A DNA stretch of 64,000 nucleotides from Staphylococcus auricularis (lineage in GTDB: Bacteria > Bacillota > Bacilli > Staphylococcales > Staphylococcaceae): assembly GCF_001500315.1 (NCBI RefSeq), contig NZ_LLER01000010.1, forward strand, positions 1-64,000, read 5' to 3'. A program made the position numbers and the translations under genes. This document shows, in pieces, positions 53,020 through 63,223 of this stretch (position 1 is its first letter; each line of letters starts with the position of its first letter). The notes beneath the pieces were generated by a model. That model ran no database searches and was not told the origin of the DNA. It saw nothing but the letters and a program-made list of their open reading frames with translations.

Positions 53020-53859
53020 TTAGCTTTTCTCATTCATAAGAGACATATGTTGCAATCTCTGTAACAGTGCTTGATCTATATACAGAGTCTGTTGTGCTCG
53101 CATTAGATGTGTTGTAAGAAATGTACGAGGTGAACAATGTATCACGTCTTCAAAGTGCTTCGAAAAAGCTTTCTCAGACGTGTAATGGTATTGTCGCCAC
53201 AGTTGTTTTAACGGTTTACCGTCAAATAAATCAAATACTGCTCGGTGAATTTTAGTCGTTTTAAGATATGATTTTAATGAAACATGCATCACATCACTAA
53301 ATTGTCGGGACAAATAGCTATTATTAACATAGAATTGACGTGCGATCATTTGGCATGTTGTAATATGTTCAGCGTCGCGGTTTATGTAGTGAATGACATC
53401 TTGGATGAGTGTAGAAGCATACGTTAATGCTGTGAGTTCTCCCATTCGCACAGCATGAATATGTCTACATAATATTTGAATCGTTGTATGAATGTGCTTA
53501 ATGTCCGATTGATTTAATGCGAAAATGCTGTGAAGAAAAGCTTGTTTCAAAGATACAGTAGATTTTGTATTTTCAGATAACGATGGCGTAGCGAAACAAT
53601 ATTTATAATATATTATTTGATTAAACGATAAGCATAACAACTGACAAGCATGAGATAATAATTGAATTTGGTCATACTCAAATACAGCAAGCACTTCACC
53701 TGCTTTGAGATTGACCATTTTATTATTTTTCATTATTGTACAGTTTCCAGATACGACAAAATAGACATATACATGATAGGGCGCTTTTAATACATGAAGT
53801 GCGTCGGTCGCATGATATGACTTTAAGTCGAAACCGATGACGTTATCTCTCATACTCAA
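53020..53859 (-). CDS. AraC-family transcription regulator
   Basis: About 279 residues. An N-terminal cupin-like sensing part (VYFVVSGNCTIMKNNKMVNLKAGEVL) and a C-terminal double helix-turn-helix (MIARQFYVNNSYLSRQFSDVMHVSLKSYL and QLWRQYHYTSEKAFSKHFEDVIHCSPRTF). The second half resembles staphylococcal Rsp-like AraC proteins, but target genes are unknown. TTG 53859 has AAAGGA at good spacing; ATG 53853 is an alternative. Confidence 0.85.
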   Translation of the reverse strand: MSMRDNVIGFDLKSYHATDALHVLKAPYHVYVYFVVSGNCTIMKNNKMVNLKAGEVLAVFEYDQIQLLSHACQLLCLSFNQIIYYKYCFATPSLSENTKSTVSLKQAFLHSIFALNQSDIKHIHTTIQILCRHIHAVRMGELTALTYASTLIQDVIHYINRDAEHITTCQMIARQFYVNNSYLSRQFSDVMHVSLKSYLKTTKIHRAVFDLFDGKPLKQLWRQYHYTSEKAFSKHFEDVIHCSPRTFLTTHLMRAQQTLYIDQALLQRLQHMSLMNEKS

Positions 53860-54210
53860 AACGTTCCTTTTAAAAATCCATAGTCATTTGTTCTTAATTT
53901 AAAATGAATAAAGCTTACTATCAAATAATAATTAATTGTATAGAAAGCATTGTAATATATAATGCGCAGGATGAATATGTCATTTATTTACTAAAACAAG
54001 TTAAAAATTTAAAATTTTAAATCTTAATAAATACAGGGCTACAGTTTTTTTAATAATCTATTAAAAAATGTGATAAGACTCAATTTGGACGTATTTCCTG
54101 TCGTAAACTTTATAGTTTTAAGCAATCGATGTCGATTCATGTATTCATTTTAAATATCAAAAGGGTAACTACCTGTTGTATAAAAAAATAAAACGATAAA
54201 ACATAAAAAT
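53860..54210. other. AT-rich gap upstream of the AraC-type gene
   Basis: About 350 bases with no supported gene. It probably contains the minus-strand promoter of the AraC/SarA pair. I see no convincing promoter or repeat. Confidence 0.4.
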
Positions 54211-54252
54211 AAGCTACCGAAAGGGTGATTAAACCATCTTTCGATAGCTTGA
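54211..54252 (-). terminator. Terminator of the yojF-bshB2-folE2 operon
   Basis: On the minus strand AAGCTATCGAAAGATG pairs with CACCCTTTCGGTAGCTT and is followed by ATTTTTAT. Confidence 0.8.
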
Positions 54253-54283
54253 AATAGTCTGATTAATTGATTAAATGGAGTGT

Positions 54284-55165
54284 TCAAGGTTTTCTATATT
54301 TTAATTTTGCAAATGCATCATGTTGGTGAATAGATTCTTCATTACGACACTCGATGTCGAAACTGTCTAACCAATCAAATTCTACTAAATCTGCAGCGAT
54401 TAAACGAATTAAGTCTTCAACGAAACGTGGATTTTCATAGGCGCGTTCAGTCACGCTTTTTTCATCCGGACGTTTCAAAATAGGGTATAAGATTGAGCTT
54501 GCATTCGCTTCCATCGCATCTAAGATTAATTCTTTATAGTTCTCGTCGAGGTCGACATCTTTGTTGAGGTAAGTTTTTACAGTGACAATACCACGTTGGT
54601 TATGTGCAGAGTATTCACTTATTTCTTTAGAACAAGGACATAAAGTAGTGACGGCTGCTTGTATCGTTAATTCTTTACGTGTCGTTGTTTCGCCTTCGAT
54701 GGCTAAGCCATATGTGACATCAGCATGTCCTAATGCTTTAATATTTGTTTTAGGACTATAGCGATCATAGAACCACGTACCTGATACATCAACACCTGCC
54801 GCATTTTGGTTCATTCGTTCTTGTAAACTGCGTAAGACTTGGTATAAAGAATCAAATTCGAGTTTGATTCCGTTATCATAATGTTTCTCAACACTTTCTA
54901 AAATACGACTCATGTTAATCCCTTTTTCGTCTTGATTCAAACTTGTTGAGAAACTAAAGTCTCCTGCTGTTTGAAAACCATCAATCAATACAGGATATGT
55001 TAAATTTTTTATACCGACTTCTTCAATTTCGAACAAATAATTTTTATGTGTGCCTTGAAGATCTGCCATTTTATCTTTTGTCGTTGGTTTTGTGCCTTCG
55101 ATTGGGTCAACAGAACCGAAATGTTTCCATCTGCCTTCCCGTGTAGATAAATCATATTCAGTCAT
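54284..55165 (-). CDS. folE2: GTP cyclohydrolase IB (FolE2)
   Basis: 293 residues. The metal-binding and catalytic block [19 protein letters not shown] and C-terminal [12 protein letters not shown] are typical of type IB enzymes. It opens the folate (7,8-dihydroneopterin triphosphate) pathway and can use several divalent metals, so it works when zinc is limiting. Encoded directly after bshB2. Confidence 0.95.
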   Translation of the reverse strand: MTEYDLSTREGRWKHFGSVDPIEGTKPTTKDKMADLQGTHKNYLFEIEEVGIKNLTYPVLIDGFQTAGDFSFSTSLNQDEKGINMSRILESVEKHYDNGIKLEFDSLYQVLRSLQERMNQNAAGVDVSGTWFYDRYSPKTNIKALGHADVTYGLAIEGETTTRKELTIQAAVTTLCPCSKEISEYSAHNQRGIVTVKTYLNKDVDLDENYKELILDAMEANASSILYPILKRPDEKSVTERAYENPRFVEDLIRLIAADLVEFDWLDSFDIECRNEESIHQHDAFAKLKYRKP

Positions 55166-55179
55166 GCTATTGCCTCCAC

Positions 55180-55845
55180 TTAAGATTCAAAGTTATAAGT
55201 CCAATAAGGTTCTACTTCTAAAAAGCTTTGCGCCTGGCCAGAAATTTCTGGTGATCCCAACTGTGCTAAAAAGGAACCTGTTTGGGATGCGTGCGCTTTA
55301 AACGTGCGTAATTTAACCTCTTTATAATCACTGATCTCGTTTACAATATCTGGATCTCCTAATTTTTCAGGAGCATCATTACTAAAGGCGACAAGTTGTA
55401 ATCGCGGACGTTCTTCAGCTGGCATACGTCCGACTGTACGAACTACAGCCTCAGCTGTTGCCTCATGATCTGGATGCACAGCGAATTTCGGATAGAAAGA
55501 AATAATGAGTGAAGGGTTAAGTTCATCAATGAGCGACTTAACCATGTCATCCATCTTGTCATGGGGTTCAAATTCTACTGTCTTATCACGGAGTCCCATC
55601 TTACGTAAATCGGTAATTCCCATTTCTTTACAAGCTGCTTCTAATTCTTTCTCACGTACATCAGGTAACGACTCACGTGTCGCAATCGGAGGATCACCTA
55701 AATTACGAGCCATTTGACCTAATGTTAAGCAAGCATAAGTGACCGGTACACCTTGGTCAATATAATGTGCAATCGTCCCAGCTGAAGAAAATGTCTCATC
55801 ATCCGGATGCGGAAAAATAACTAACACATGTCTTTCATCATTCAT
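55180..55845 (-). CDS. bshB2: Bacillithiol biosynthesis deacetylase BshB2
   Basis: 221 residues, LmbE/PIG-L metalloenzyme. Zinc motif PHPDDETF near residue 13 and HPDHEA later. It removes the acetyl group from GlcNAc-malate during bacillithiol synthesis, or from bacillithiol S-conjugates. It is coupled to yojF and folE2 in staphylococci, as here. AAGGAGG site before ATG. Confidence 0.93.
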   Translation of the reverse strand: MNDERHVLVIFPHPDDETFSSAGTIAHYIDQGVPVTYACLTLGQMARNLGDPPIATRESLPDVREKELEAACKEMGITDLRKMGLRDKTVEFEPHDKMDDMVKSLIDELNPSLIISFYPKFAVHPDHEATAEAVVRTVGRMPAEERPRLQLVAFSNDAPEKLGDPDIVNEISDYKEVKLRTFKAHASQTGSFLAQLGSPEISGQAQSFLEVEPYWTYNFES

Positions 55846-55858
55846 CTTTGTGTCCTCC

Positions 55859-56218
55859 TTACGCTCTGAACGGTTTCGTGCTCAACTCTAACGTGGCAGC
55901 CAACTGTCCCTCATAATTAAATCCAGCCAATAAAAACTCATTTGCTTCATTGACCTCGTAATGCGTTAAACCTTGGACATACACCCAACCTTGATCCGCA
56001 AGTTTCAAACCAACTCTAAATGGATCTTTCTCGCCACCTTTAAGCTGAGCATGTTCAATGGTTACTTCGATGTTTCTTAAAAAAGTACTCGCATTAAATA
56101 CACGTTCATCAAAATGGCTCGCATATGCGCCATTTGTAGTCTCTACGTGTAAGTACACTTTTTGATTTTCGTATGATGTCAATAATTCTTGTACTTGGGT
56201 TGGTTGTATTGGTTCCAA
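55859..56218 (-). CDS. yojF: YojF-family protein (DUF1806)
   Basis: 119 residues, small soluble protein with no catalytic motif I recognise. It is regularly encoded next to bshB2 in Firmicutes, as here, which hints at a link to bacillithiol metabolism. Start TTG 56218 after AGGAGG on the minus strand; first gene of the three-gene operon. Confidence 0.85.
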   Translation of the reverse strand: MEPIQPTQVQELLTSYENQKVYLHVETTNGAYASHFDERVFNASTFLRNIEVTIEHAQLKGGEKDPFRVGLKLADQGWVYVQGLTHYEVNEANEFLLAGFNYEGQLAATLELSTKPFRA

Positions 56219-56246
56219 TTTTTTTCCTCCTAAATAACGGCCTTAT

Positions 56247-56720
56247 GATAAACGCTCGCATTCAGTGTCGACTTACTGTCTCATTGTGCATTTACGGTTA
56301 GTAAACTTACGGCTTCGACAGCTTCGTCTTCTAGACTGGCAAGCGTTATCATTAAGGCAGTCAGTGCGTGATACTAACCTTGTGACAAGCGTTTACATCC
56401 GTTGTCGATTTGTCGCCTCATTGCGCATTTACGGGTAGTAAACTTGCTGCTTCGGTGTCCTGCATCTCCTAGGCTGACAAACGCTTTCACTAAGGTAGTA
56501 GGTGTTATCGTGTTAAAACTTGTGGGTCACGTTCGCATCCGTTGTCGTCTTTTCGCTTCATTGCGCATTTACGGGTAGTAAACTTGCTGCTTCAGCTCAA
56601 ACGCCTCCTAGGCTGATAAACGCGATCACAGCGGTAACACGATTAAGCTAAAACCACTCGGATTCTGCGTCGAATTGCTGTCTCATTGTGCATCTACTTC
56701 CAGTAAATGAACATTTGAGA
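56247..56720. repeat. Imperfect tandem repeat of about 137-140 bp, three copies plus a partial fourth
   Basis: A core of roughly TCATTGCGCATTTACGGG followed by TAGTAAACTTGCTGCTTC recurs at 56281, 56418, 56558 and (degenerate) 56683. Each copy begins with a [AG]CG[CT]...CATCCGTTGTCG-type segment and ends with CTAG[AG]CTG[AG][CT]AAACGC. The first copy is flanked by GATAAACGCT and AGCGTTATC, an inverted pair, so each unit may fold. Copies 2 and 3 are most alike. No start codon, transposase or coding signal was seen. Confidence 0.75.
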
Positions 56721-57522
56721 TAACCTCATTTACCTTACATGTACGAATTGCGTAAGTACAGCCATGCTGCGGTTAAACAAACGTTTCATGATCTTATATT
56801 AGATTACGCACATATTTGTGCCTTGCTGTAACGTTACGTTGATTCATTGTGAATTGGGTTAAGCGTTTTCACTAAAATATTAATATACCATATTTTGATG
56901 CTTAATTCATGTTGCATTCAAGAAAATATTAAATTCGTTTCTGTTTATTTAATTAAAATAAGTAATTATCTAAGCTTGAAGTCATATGAATAATCGTTTT
57001 AAAAAATACAACGAGAGAGAAGTACATACGTTTTGATGCATCATGAGGTGAATATCATACATCATATTTTAAAATGAAATATTTCAGCTTCCCAATTCAT
57101 GTTTATAGGGTTGTTAATAAAAATAACTATTCCTTTATTTTACTAAAAACGTCACAAAAAATGTATATCTATGCTCAATATAGAGATAAATTATAAAAGA
57201 TTTACCTACGTTATGAAGTGAATAATAAAAAAGTGAATTTTATTATACTCACTTCCCAAATAAAGGAACAGCTCAGTGTTTATTTAAATTATACCAGTAA
57301 CCATGATAGATGAATAACGCTTCGGGTTGAGTCGCGTTGGAAGACAAGTGAAATAGAATTTAACGAAGACTTCATGTGCTTGTTAACAAAAATTAAATAT
57401 TGCGGATTATAGTAGAGCATGTAGACATTAGGGAGCACTTATCACATGTGTTAAGATAAAATTGTTTCTAGCGTAAAGAATGAATGAGGCCAGCACAGTG
57501 TAGCCTTAAGGAGGAGATCATG
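56721..57522. other. Intergenic AT-rich stretch before nagB
   Basis: No gene is supported. It contains a hairpin at 57215-57255 (GAAGTGA...TCACTTC with an inner ATAAAA/TTTTAT pairing) that resembles a bidirectional terminator. The nagB promoter should lie in the last 150 bases, but I see no clear -35 and -10 pair. Confidence 0.45.
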
Positions 57523-58248
57523 ATGAAGATTACAAATTTAGGTACAGCAGCACGTGCCTCTTTCTATGTTGCTTGTGAATTATATAAAGAGATGCTTGTG
57601 CAACCATCTGCTAAACTAGGCCTAGCTACAGGCGGTACGATGGAACAAGTGTATAGTGAATTAGTTAATTTACTTGTAAAAAATGACTTAGACGTTTCTA
57701 ATATAGAAACATTTAATTTAGATGAATATATCGGTTTATCTGCCGAACATAAAGAAAGTTATCACTATTATATGCAGCATCATTTATTTAGTCAGTATCC
57801 ACATTTTGATCAATCCAAACTGCACATCCCTGATGGTAAAGCAACTGATTTAGATCAAGAAGTGATTGATTATGAACAACGCATTCAACAACAAGGGCCG
57901 ATAGATATTCAGTTATTAGGTATCGGAGAAAATGGTCATATCGGATTTAATGAGCCAGGTACAGACATGCATAGTCAAACACATGTGGTTGATTTAACTG
58001 AAAGTACAATTAAAGCGAACAGCTATTATTTTGATAATGAATCAGAAGTTCCAAGACAAGCCATCTCTATGGGAATTTCTACGATTTTAAAAGCGAAACG
58101 CATCATCTTACTCGCATTTGGAGAACGGAAACGTGAAGCTATCACACAACTTTTAGATGGTAAAGTAGACACGGCGGTGCCAGCAACGATATTAAATGCG
58201 CATCCTAATGTTGAAATTTACGTTGATGACGATGCAGCACCACAATAA
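57523..58248 (+). CDS. nagB: Glucosamine-6-phosphate deaminase
   Basis: 241 residues. FNLDEYIGL near 60-70 and GIGENGHIGFNEPG with the catalytic residues are intact. It converts glucosamine-6-phosphate to fructose-6-phosphate and ammonia, which joins amino sugar breakdown to glycolysis. I choose ATG 57523, 8 bases after AAGGAGG; ATG 57520 is possible. It is followed by the RuMP genes with a 163-base gap. Confidence 0.95.
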   Translation: MKITNLGTAARASFYVACELYKEMLVQPSAKLGLATGGTMEQVYSELVNLLVKNDLDVSNIETFNLDEYIGLSAEHKESYHYYMQHHLFSQYPHFDQSKLHIPDGKATDLDQEVIDYEQRIQQQGPIDIQLLGIGENGHIGFNEPGTDMHSQTHVVDLTESTIKANSYYFDNESEVPRQAISMGISTILKAKRIILLAFGERKREAITQLLDGKVDTAVPATILNAHPNVEIYVDDDAAPQ

Positions 58249-58411
58249 AATGCCTTATTTTAGAAACTGAGTCAACAGGTCCTTCGTGTTTAAATCTATT
58301 TGAGAAGGGTAAAAATTTATTGTTACGTGCTTAAGCTGATTTGTATTAAGCTTAAGTGGCTTTTGATAAGATGATTTATAACGAAAATTCGAAACGAAGG
58401 GAAGATATATT

Positions 58412-59044
58412 TTGGAATTACAATTAGCTATTGATTTATTAAATAAAGAAGAAGCAGCAGAATTAGCAAATAAAGTGAAAGATTATGTAGATATTGTTGA
58501 AATTGGTACTCCAATCGTAATCAATGAAGGTTTACCAGCAGTTCAACACTTAAACGACAACATTGATGGCGTAAAAGTTTTAGCTGACCTTAAAATCATG
58601 GACGCAGCTGATTACGAAGTAAGCCAAGCCGTTAAATTTGGTGCAGATGTTGTTACAATCCTTGGTGTTGCTGAAGATGCTTCAATCAAAGCTGCCGTTG
58701 AAGAAGCACATAAAAACGGTAAAGAATTATTAGTAGATATGATCGCTGTTCAAGACTTAGAAACTCGTGCTAAAGAATTAGACGAAATGGGTGCTGACTA
58801 CATCGCAGTACACACTGGTTATGACTTACAAGCACAAGGTGTTTCTCCATTAGATAGCTTGAAAACAGTTAAATCAGTAATCAAAAATTCTAAAGTAGCA
58901 GTAGCTGGTGGTATTAAACCAGATACAATCGAAGAAGTAGCTGCTGAAAACCCTGATCTAGTTATTGTTGGTGGCGGTATCGCAAACGCTGATGATCCAG
59001 TAGAAGCTGCTAAACAATGTAAAGCTGCAGTCGAAGGTAAATAA
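58412..59044 (+). CDS. hxlA: 3-hexulose-6-phosphate synthase
   Basis: 210 residues, orotidine-decarboxylase-like barrel. LAIDLL at the N-terminus and KVLADLKIMDAADYE carry the Asp/Lys/Asp catalytic set. It condenses formaldehyde with ribulose 5-phosphate. Paired with hxlB, it forms the ribulose monophosphate route for formaldehyde detoxification. TTG start after AAGGGAAG. Confidence 0.95.
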   Translation: MELQLAIDLLNKEEAAELANKVKDYVDIVEIGTPIVINEGLPAVQHLNDNIDGVKVLADLKIMDAADYEVSQAVKFGADVVTILGVAEDASIKAAVEEAHKNGKELLVDMIAVQDLETRAKELDEMGADYIAVHTGYDLQAQGVSPLDSLKTVKSVIKNSKVAVAGGIKPDTIEEVAAENPDLVIVGGGIANADDPVEAAKQCKAAVEGK

Positions 59045-59045
59045 G

Positions 59046-59594
59046 ATGGCAGAACAAGCGAATTATCGTTTAATCTTAGATGAACTTGATAACACACTTT
59101 CCCAAGTTTCAGATGAAGCAGCACATGCATTTTTAGCTAAGGTTGAAAATGCGAAAAACATTTTTGTAGCTGGTAAAGGTCGTTCAGGATTTGTTGCGAA
59201 CGGCTTTGCGATGCGATTAAACCAACTTGGTAAATCAGCACATGTCATCGGTGAATCCACAACACCTTCTATTGCAGAAGGCGATTTATTCATCGTCATT
59301 TCAGGTTCAGGCTCAACTGAACACTTACGTTTATTAGCTGAAAAAGCGAAAAAACTGAACGCTGAAGTTGCATTATTAACAACAAAACCTGATTCAGCTA
59401 TCGGGGAATATGCAGACAGTGCGATTGAATTACCTGCAGGTACAAAACACGATGCAGAAGGTTCAGATCAACCATTAGGTAGTTTATTTGAACAATCTGC
59501 ACAAATCTTCTTAGATAGCATGGTCATTGATCTCATGAAATTATTAGATATCGATGAAACAGCTATGCAAAACAACCATGCTAATCTAGAATAA
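59046..59594 (+). CDS. hxlB: 6-phospho-3-hexuloisomerase
   Basis: 182 residues, SIS domain (AGKGRSGFVANGFAMRL, then ISGSGSTEHL). It converts hexulose-6-phosphate to fructose-6-phosphate, completing the RuMP module with hxlA, which ends one base earlier. A strong terminator follows. Confidence 0.95.
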   Translation: MAEQANYRLILDELDNTLSQVSDEAAHAFLAKVENAKNIFVAGKGRSGFVANGFAMRLNQLGKSAHVIGESTTPSIAEGDLFIVISGSGSTEHLRLLAEKAKKLNAEVALLTTKPDSAIGEYADSAIELPAGTKHDAEGSDQPLGSLFEQSAQIFLDSMVIDLMKLLDIDETAMQNNHANLE

Positions 59595-59629
59595 TAAACA
59601 CACACTCAAATTGAATTGATTGTTTCTTT

Positions 59630-59677
59630 CCTCCGCTTATCATGACGTCTTCCGTTATGATAGGTGGAGGTTTTGTT
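59630..59677 (+). terminator. Terminator of hxlAB
   Basis: CCTCCGCTTATCATGACG and CGTTATGATAGGTGGAGG form a long stem, followed by TTTTGTTATG. Confidence 0.85.
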
Positions 59678-59786
59678 ATGGAGAAAAATAGGAGAGTGGT
59701 GTCATCTGTTCCGCCTCTATCATGTTTGAAGTGACTATAAAAGGATATTTTAATAAAACACAAACATACGATGAGGAGTGAATAGA

Positions 59787-60287
59787 ATGAGCGTTGTCAT
59801 TTTGATTAGGGGTAATTCAGGTAGTGGAAAAACAACGGTTGCGAAGGAAATACATCATCTTCTAGCTCCCGTCTCTTTATACATATCTCAAGATGTCGTA
59901 AGAAGAGAAATGCTTAAAGTCAAAGATCTGCCTAATAATTTGGCGATTGGATTAATAGCACAAATACTGGATTATGGGATGAGGCACTGTGATTTTGTCA
60001 TTCTCGAAGGTATTTTATCTGAAAATAAGTACGGTGAGATGCTAAGAAATACTTTGAAACAAGCGGATAAGGTTTTTGCTTATTACTATGATTTAAGTTT
60101 TGAGGAAACTTTGAGAAGACATGAAACAAAAGAAAACACAGATTTTGGAGAAAAAGAAATGCGTTCTTGGTTTACACCTCATGATACTATCGGTTTAGAA
60201 AACGAAAGAATAGTAGATGATGAAATGACACAAGAGGATATGATTCAACTTGTCATGAAAGATTTGAAACTGTATAAAGCGAATTAA
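59787..60287 (+). CDS. P-loop kinase-like protein
   Basis: 166 residues. Walker A GNSGSGKTTVAKEI near the N-terminus, a QDVVRREML segment, then FVILEGIL and a lid-like ETLRRHETKENT. This resembles small kinases of the AAA_33/chloramphenicol-phosphotransferase-like group. The substrate is unknown. I choose ATG 59787 after GAGGAGTG. It is a single gene with its own terminator. Confidence 0.75.
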   Translation: MSVVILIRGNSGSGKTTVAKEIHHLLAPVSLYISQDVVRREMLKVKDLPNNLAIGLIAQILDYGMRHCDFVILEGILSENKYGEMLRNTLKQADKVFAYYYDLSFEETLRRHETKENTDFGEKEMRSWFTPHDTIGLENERIVDDEMTQEDMIQLVMKDLKLYKAN

Positions 60288-60308
60288 GTTAATTATAATA
60301 TTAAATGT

Positions 60309-60345
60309 TGCAACTATTTCAATCAGGGATAGTTGCTTTATTTTT
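60309..60345 (+). terminator. Terminator after the P-loop kinase gene
   Basis: GCAACTAT and ATAGTTGC with an 11-base loop, then TTTATTTTTAG. Confidence 0.85.
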
Positions 60346-60398
60346 AGGACTTCATTCTTAGAAAAAAATCAAAATATATAAGAAAGGAGAGCTAAATT

Positions 60399-60599
60399 AT
60401 GAGCAAGACAACCATGTGGTCGGCTATCATTATCATTATATTACTTTTAGATTCCATCATCCTCGGACGTAGTGGTATTTCTGATACATTTTTAGCCATA
60501 CATAATATCCTTTCATTGTTAATACTCGTATGCCTTTATTTTATTAACGGAAAGGATAAAGACAAAAATAAACAGGATAAGCATAAAAAAACGAAATGA
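60399..60599 (+). CDS. Small membrane protein, unknown function
   Basis: 66 residues. Two hydrophobic spans (about 8-24 and 32-50) and a lysine-rich tail (KDKDKNKQDKHKKTK), so an N-in hairpin with the tail on the inside is likely. A strong AAAGGAGAG site precedes the ATG. I do not recognise the family. Confidence 0.65.
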   Translation: MSKTTMWSAIIIIILLLDSIILGRSGISDTFLAIHNILSLLILVCLYFINGKDKDKNKQDKHKKTK

Positions 60600-60717
60600 C
60601 TCATTGAAAGGCTAAATATAGAGTTATAGCGTAGTTACAAATTTAAAATATACCACTCAAGAATAATAAATGTTACTATGAATTCAAATAAGTTTACATT
60701 TTCGAGTGGGTGAAGAG

Positions 60718-62091
60718 ATGGCATTGATGAAACGCTTGCGCAGATTTGCTGAATTACAACCGAATCAAATCGCATTACAATTTGATAAACATAGCTTAAC
60801 GTATAGCGAGTTAGCGCAATATATTGACGCCTATTGCGATAGATTATCACAGATTCCAAAGCACCAATTCGTCGCAGTTGGTTTTCAACAACCGATGGAG
60901 ACCCTATTGTATTACCTTGCTTTGCGGGAAAAGGAATGTATTCCATGCGTGTTTGATCCCTCATGGCCGTCTTCGTAGATTAACGAGTTATTGCGGTATG
61001 ACGGCATTCCTTTCTATATTGATGCTACGCACGACATTCACAGTTACACACCTACAACCTCACCCTTAAAATTGATATCAGAGGATTTGCTTCATGTCGG
61101 TTTTACCTCTGGCACTACAGGTTTGCCTAAAGGTTATTATCGAAGTGAAATGGCGTGGATTCGGTCTTATGAACAAAATGAACAATTGTTTAACCAAGAA
61201 ATCACGATGATTGTTGCCCCAGGTCCGTTGGCGCATTCTTTATCGCTGTATGCCTGTATTTATGCATTGTATACTGGACGTACGTTTTTAGGCCAAGCAC
61301 ATTTTGAACCACAAGCCTTGATACATATGATGAATGAATCAAAACAAAGCGCAGCATTATTTGCAGTACCTACGATGTTGCATGACTGTGTTTATCAATG
61401 TCCTCAATCAACAAAATATCTCAAATCAGTTTTAAGCTCAGGAGATAAATTGTCTGAGCAGTTAAGACGTAAACTTACTGAAGCATTTCCAGCAGCTCAA
61501 TTGATAGAATTTTTCGGGTCCTCTGAAGCCAGTTTCATCAGTTATAACCGCGATAATGAAGCACCTGCAGACTCTGTAGGTCGTTGCTTTCCAAATGTGG
61601 CAATTCAATTAGCAAACAAAGATGACCAAGGTATTGGGAGCCTCTTCGTCAAAAGCAATATGACATTTAGTGGTTATGTAGGTGAGGAAAAACGTCCAAA
61701 CGACTGGATTGAAATCGGTGATTACGCGTCGCTTGATACAGACGTTTATTTATACTTACATGGCAGGGCAAACGACACGATGATTATTGGCGGTAAAAAC
61801 GTGTATCCGGTAGAAATTGAACGCGTGATTTCTCAATACCCAGCGATTGAAGAAGTACTTGTCATCAGTGAAACACACCCTCGTTTTGGAGAAGTTGCCG
61901 TTGCGCTTTATACAGGAAAAGAGACAGTATCGTATGCTGAAATGCGTACTTATTTAGCGTCGCGTCTTTCGCGTTATCAAGTTCCTTCAAAATGGAAAAG
62001 GGTCAACCAGATGCGCTATACACCGAGTGGTAAGATTGCGAGAGGTCAGATGAAACGTGCATATGAGGAAGGGAGATTAATCTATGAATGA
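60718..62091 (+). pseudogene. vraA: VraA, long-chain fatty acid-CoA ligase-like, interrupted by an in-frame TAG
   Basis: An AMP-forming acyl-CoA synthetase. Codon 87 is TAG (60976-60978), and the frame resumes as INELLRYDGIPFYID and stays open to the normal end, so the total of 457 codons equals the full-length family member. The AMP-binding core FTSGTTGLPKGYY and the C-terminal lysine region TPSGKIARG are downstream of the stop. Without readthrough, only an 86-residue piece and possibly a TTG-initiated 366-residue piece (60991) could be made. vraA, vraB and vraC are next to each other with overlaps. Confidence 0.85.
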
Positions 62092-63223
62092 ACCTGTGAT
62101 TGTTGCGGCTAAACGGACTGCTTTTGGGAAGTATGGCGGCACACTTCGACACCTGGAGCCAGAGCAGTTAATGAAACCATTATTTCAGTATTATAGTGAC
62201 CTTGATTCCAATGTTATGCAAGATATAGATGAAGTCGTGCTAGGTAACGTAATCGGTAATGGCGGGAATATTGCGCGAAAGGCATTGTTAGAAGCAGGTC
62301 TAAACGAGCGTATTCCTGGTATAACGCTTGATCAACAATGTGGCTCTGGTTTAGCAGCCATCCAATACGCATGTCGCATGATTCAAGCAGGTGCAGGAAA
62401 GATATATCTCGCAGGCGGTGTTGAAAGCAGTAGTCGTGCACCATGGAAGATTAAACGACCACAATATGTGTATGAGACGCAGTTACCGCAATTTTATGAC
62501 CGTGCGTCATTTGCGCCAGAGGGCCAAGATCCTTCGATGATTGAAGCGGCTGAAAATGTAGCACAACAATTTAATATTAGCCGAGCTATGCAAGATCAAT
62601 ATACACTGCAAAGTTATGAAAGAACTCAGCGTAATGCCGTAACATCTATTTCCCAGGAAATCTTATCATTAACAGTAAAAGGGCAAAGCTTTTTTCGAGA
62701 TGAGAGCGTGAAATCTCAAGTGAATGAACGGTTTTTAAGTCGCTTAAAGCCACTTATTTCGGGTGGAACTGTGACAGCAGGTAATAGCTGTATGAAAAAT
62801 GACGGAGCTGTACTGCTTTTAGTTATGGAAAAAGAAACCGCAATACGTCTGGGCTATACGCAAGGTCTACAATTTATGGATAGTGTGACGACAGGCGTAT
62901 CACCTGAAACTTTAGGCATAGGACCTATACCTGCTGTAAAAACAATATTGGAAAGACAATCACTGGATATCGCTGACATCCATTGTGTAGAACTAAATGA
63001 AGAATTTGCTTCTAAAGTATTAGCTTGTCAGCAACAATTAGGAATAACTGATGAACAATTAAATCGTTGGGGTGGTGCGCTTGCAACAGGTCACCCCTAT
63101 GGTGCAAGTGGTGCAGCCATAGTCACACGGTTGTTTTATATGGATGAATCTGAGTATTCAATCGCAACGATGGGAATCGGAGGTGGAATGGGTGATGCCG
63201 TATTATTTAAACGATGGCGTTGA
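62084..63223 (+). CDS. vraB: VraB, thiolase family (acetyl-CoA acetyltransferase-like)
   Basis: 379 residues. The acylation Cys is in DQQCGSGLAAIQ, and GHPYGASGA carries the catalytic His. The C-terminal motif that normally reads CxGGG with the second catalytic Cys is GIGGGMGDA, with Gly instead of Cys. The start overlaps the vraA end by 8 bases and its 3' end overlaps vraC. The substitution could reduce or change thiolase activity. Confidence 0.88.
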   Translation: MNEPVIVAAKRTAFGKYGGTLRHLEPEQLMKPLFQYYSDLDSNVMQDIDEVVLGNVIGNGGNIARKALLEAGLNERIPGITLDQQCGSGLAAIQYACRMIQAGAGKIYLAGGVESSSRAPWKIKRPQYVYETQLPQFYDRASFAPEGQDPSMIEAAENVAQQFNISRAMQDQYTLQSYERTQRNAVTSISQEILSLTVKGQSFFRDESVKSQVNERFLSRLKPLISGGTVTAGNSCMKNDGAVLLLVMEKETAIRLGYTQGLQFMDSVTTGVSPETLGIGPIPAVKTILERQSLDIADIHCVELNEEFASKVLACQQQLGITDEQLNRWGGALATGHPYGASGAAIVTRLFYMDESEYSIATMGIGGGMGDAVLFKRWR

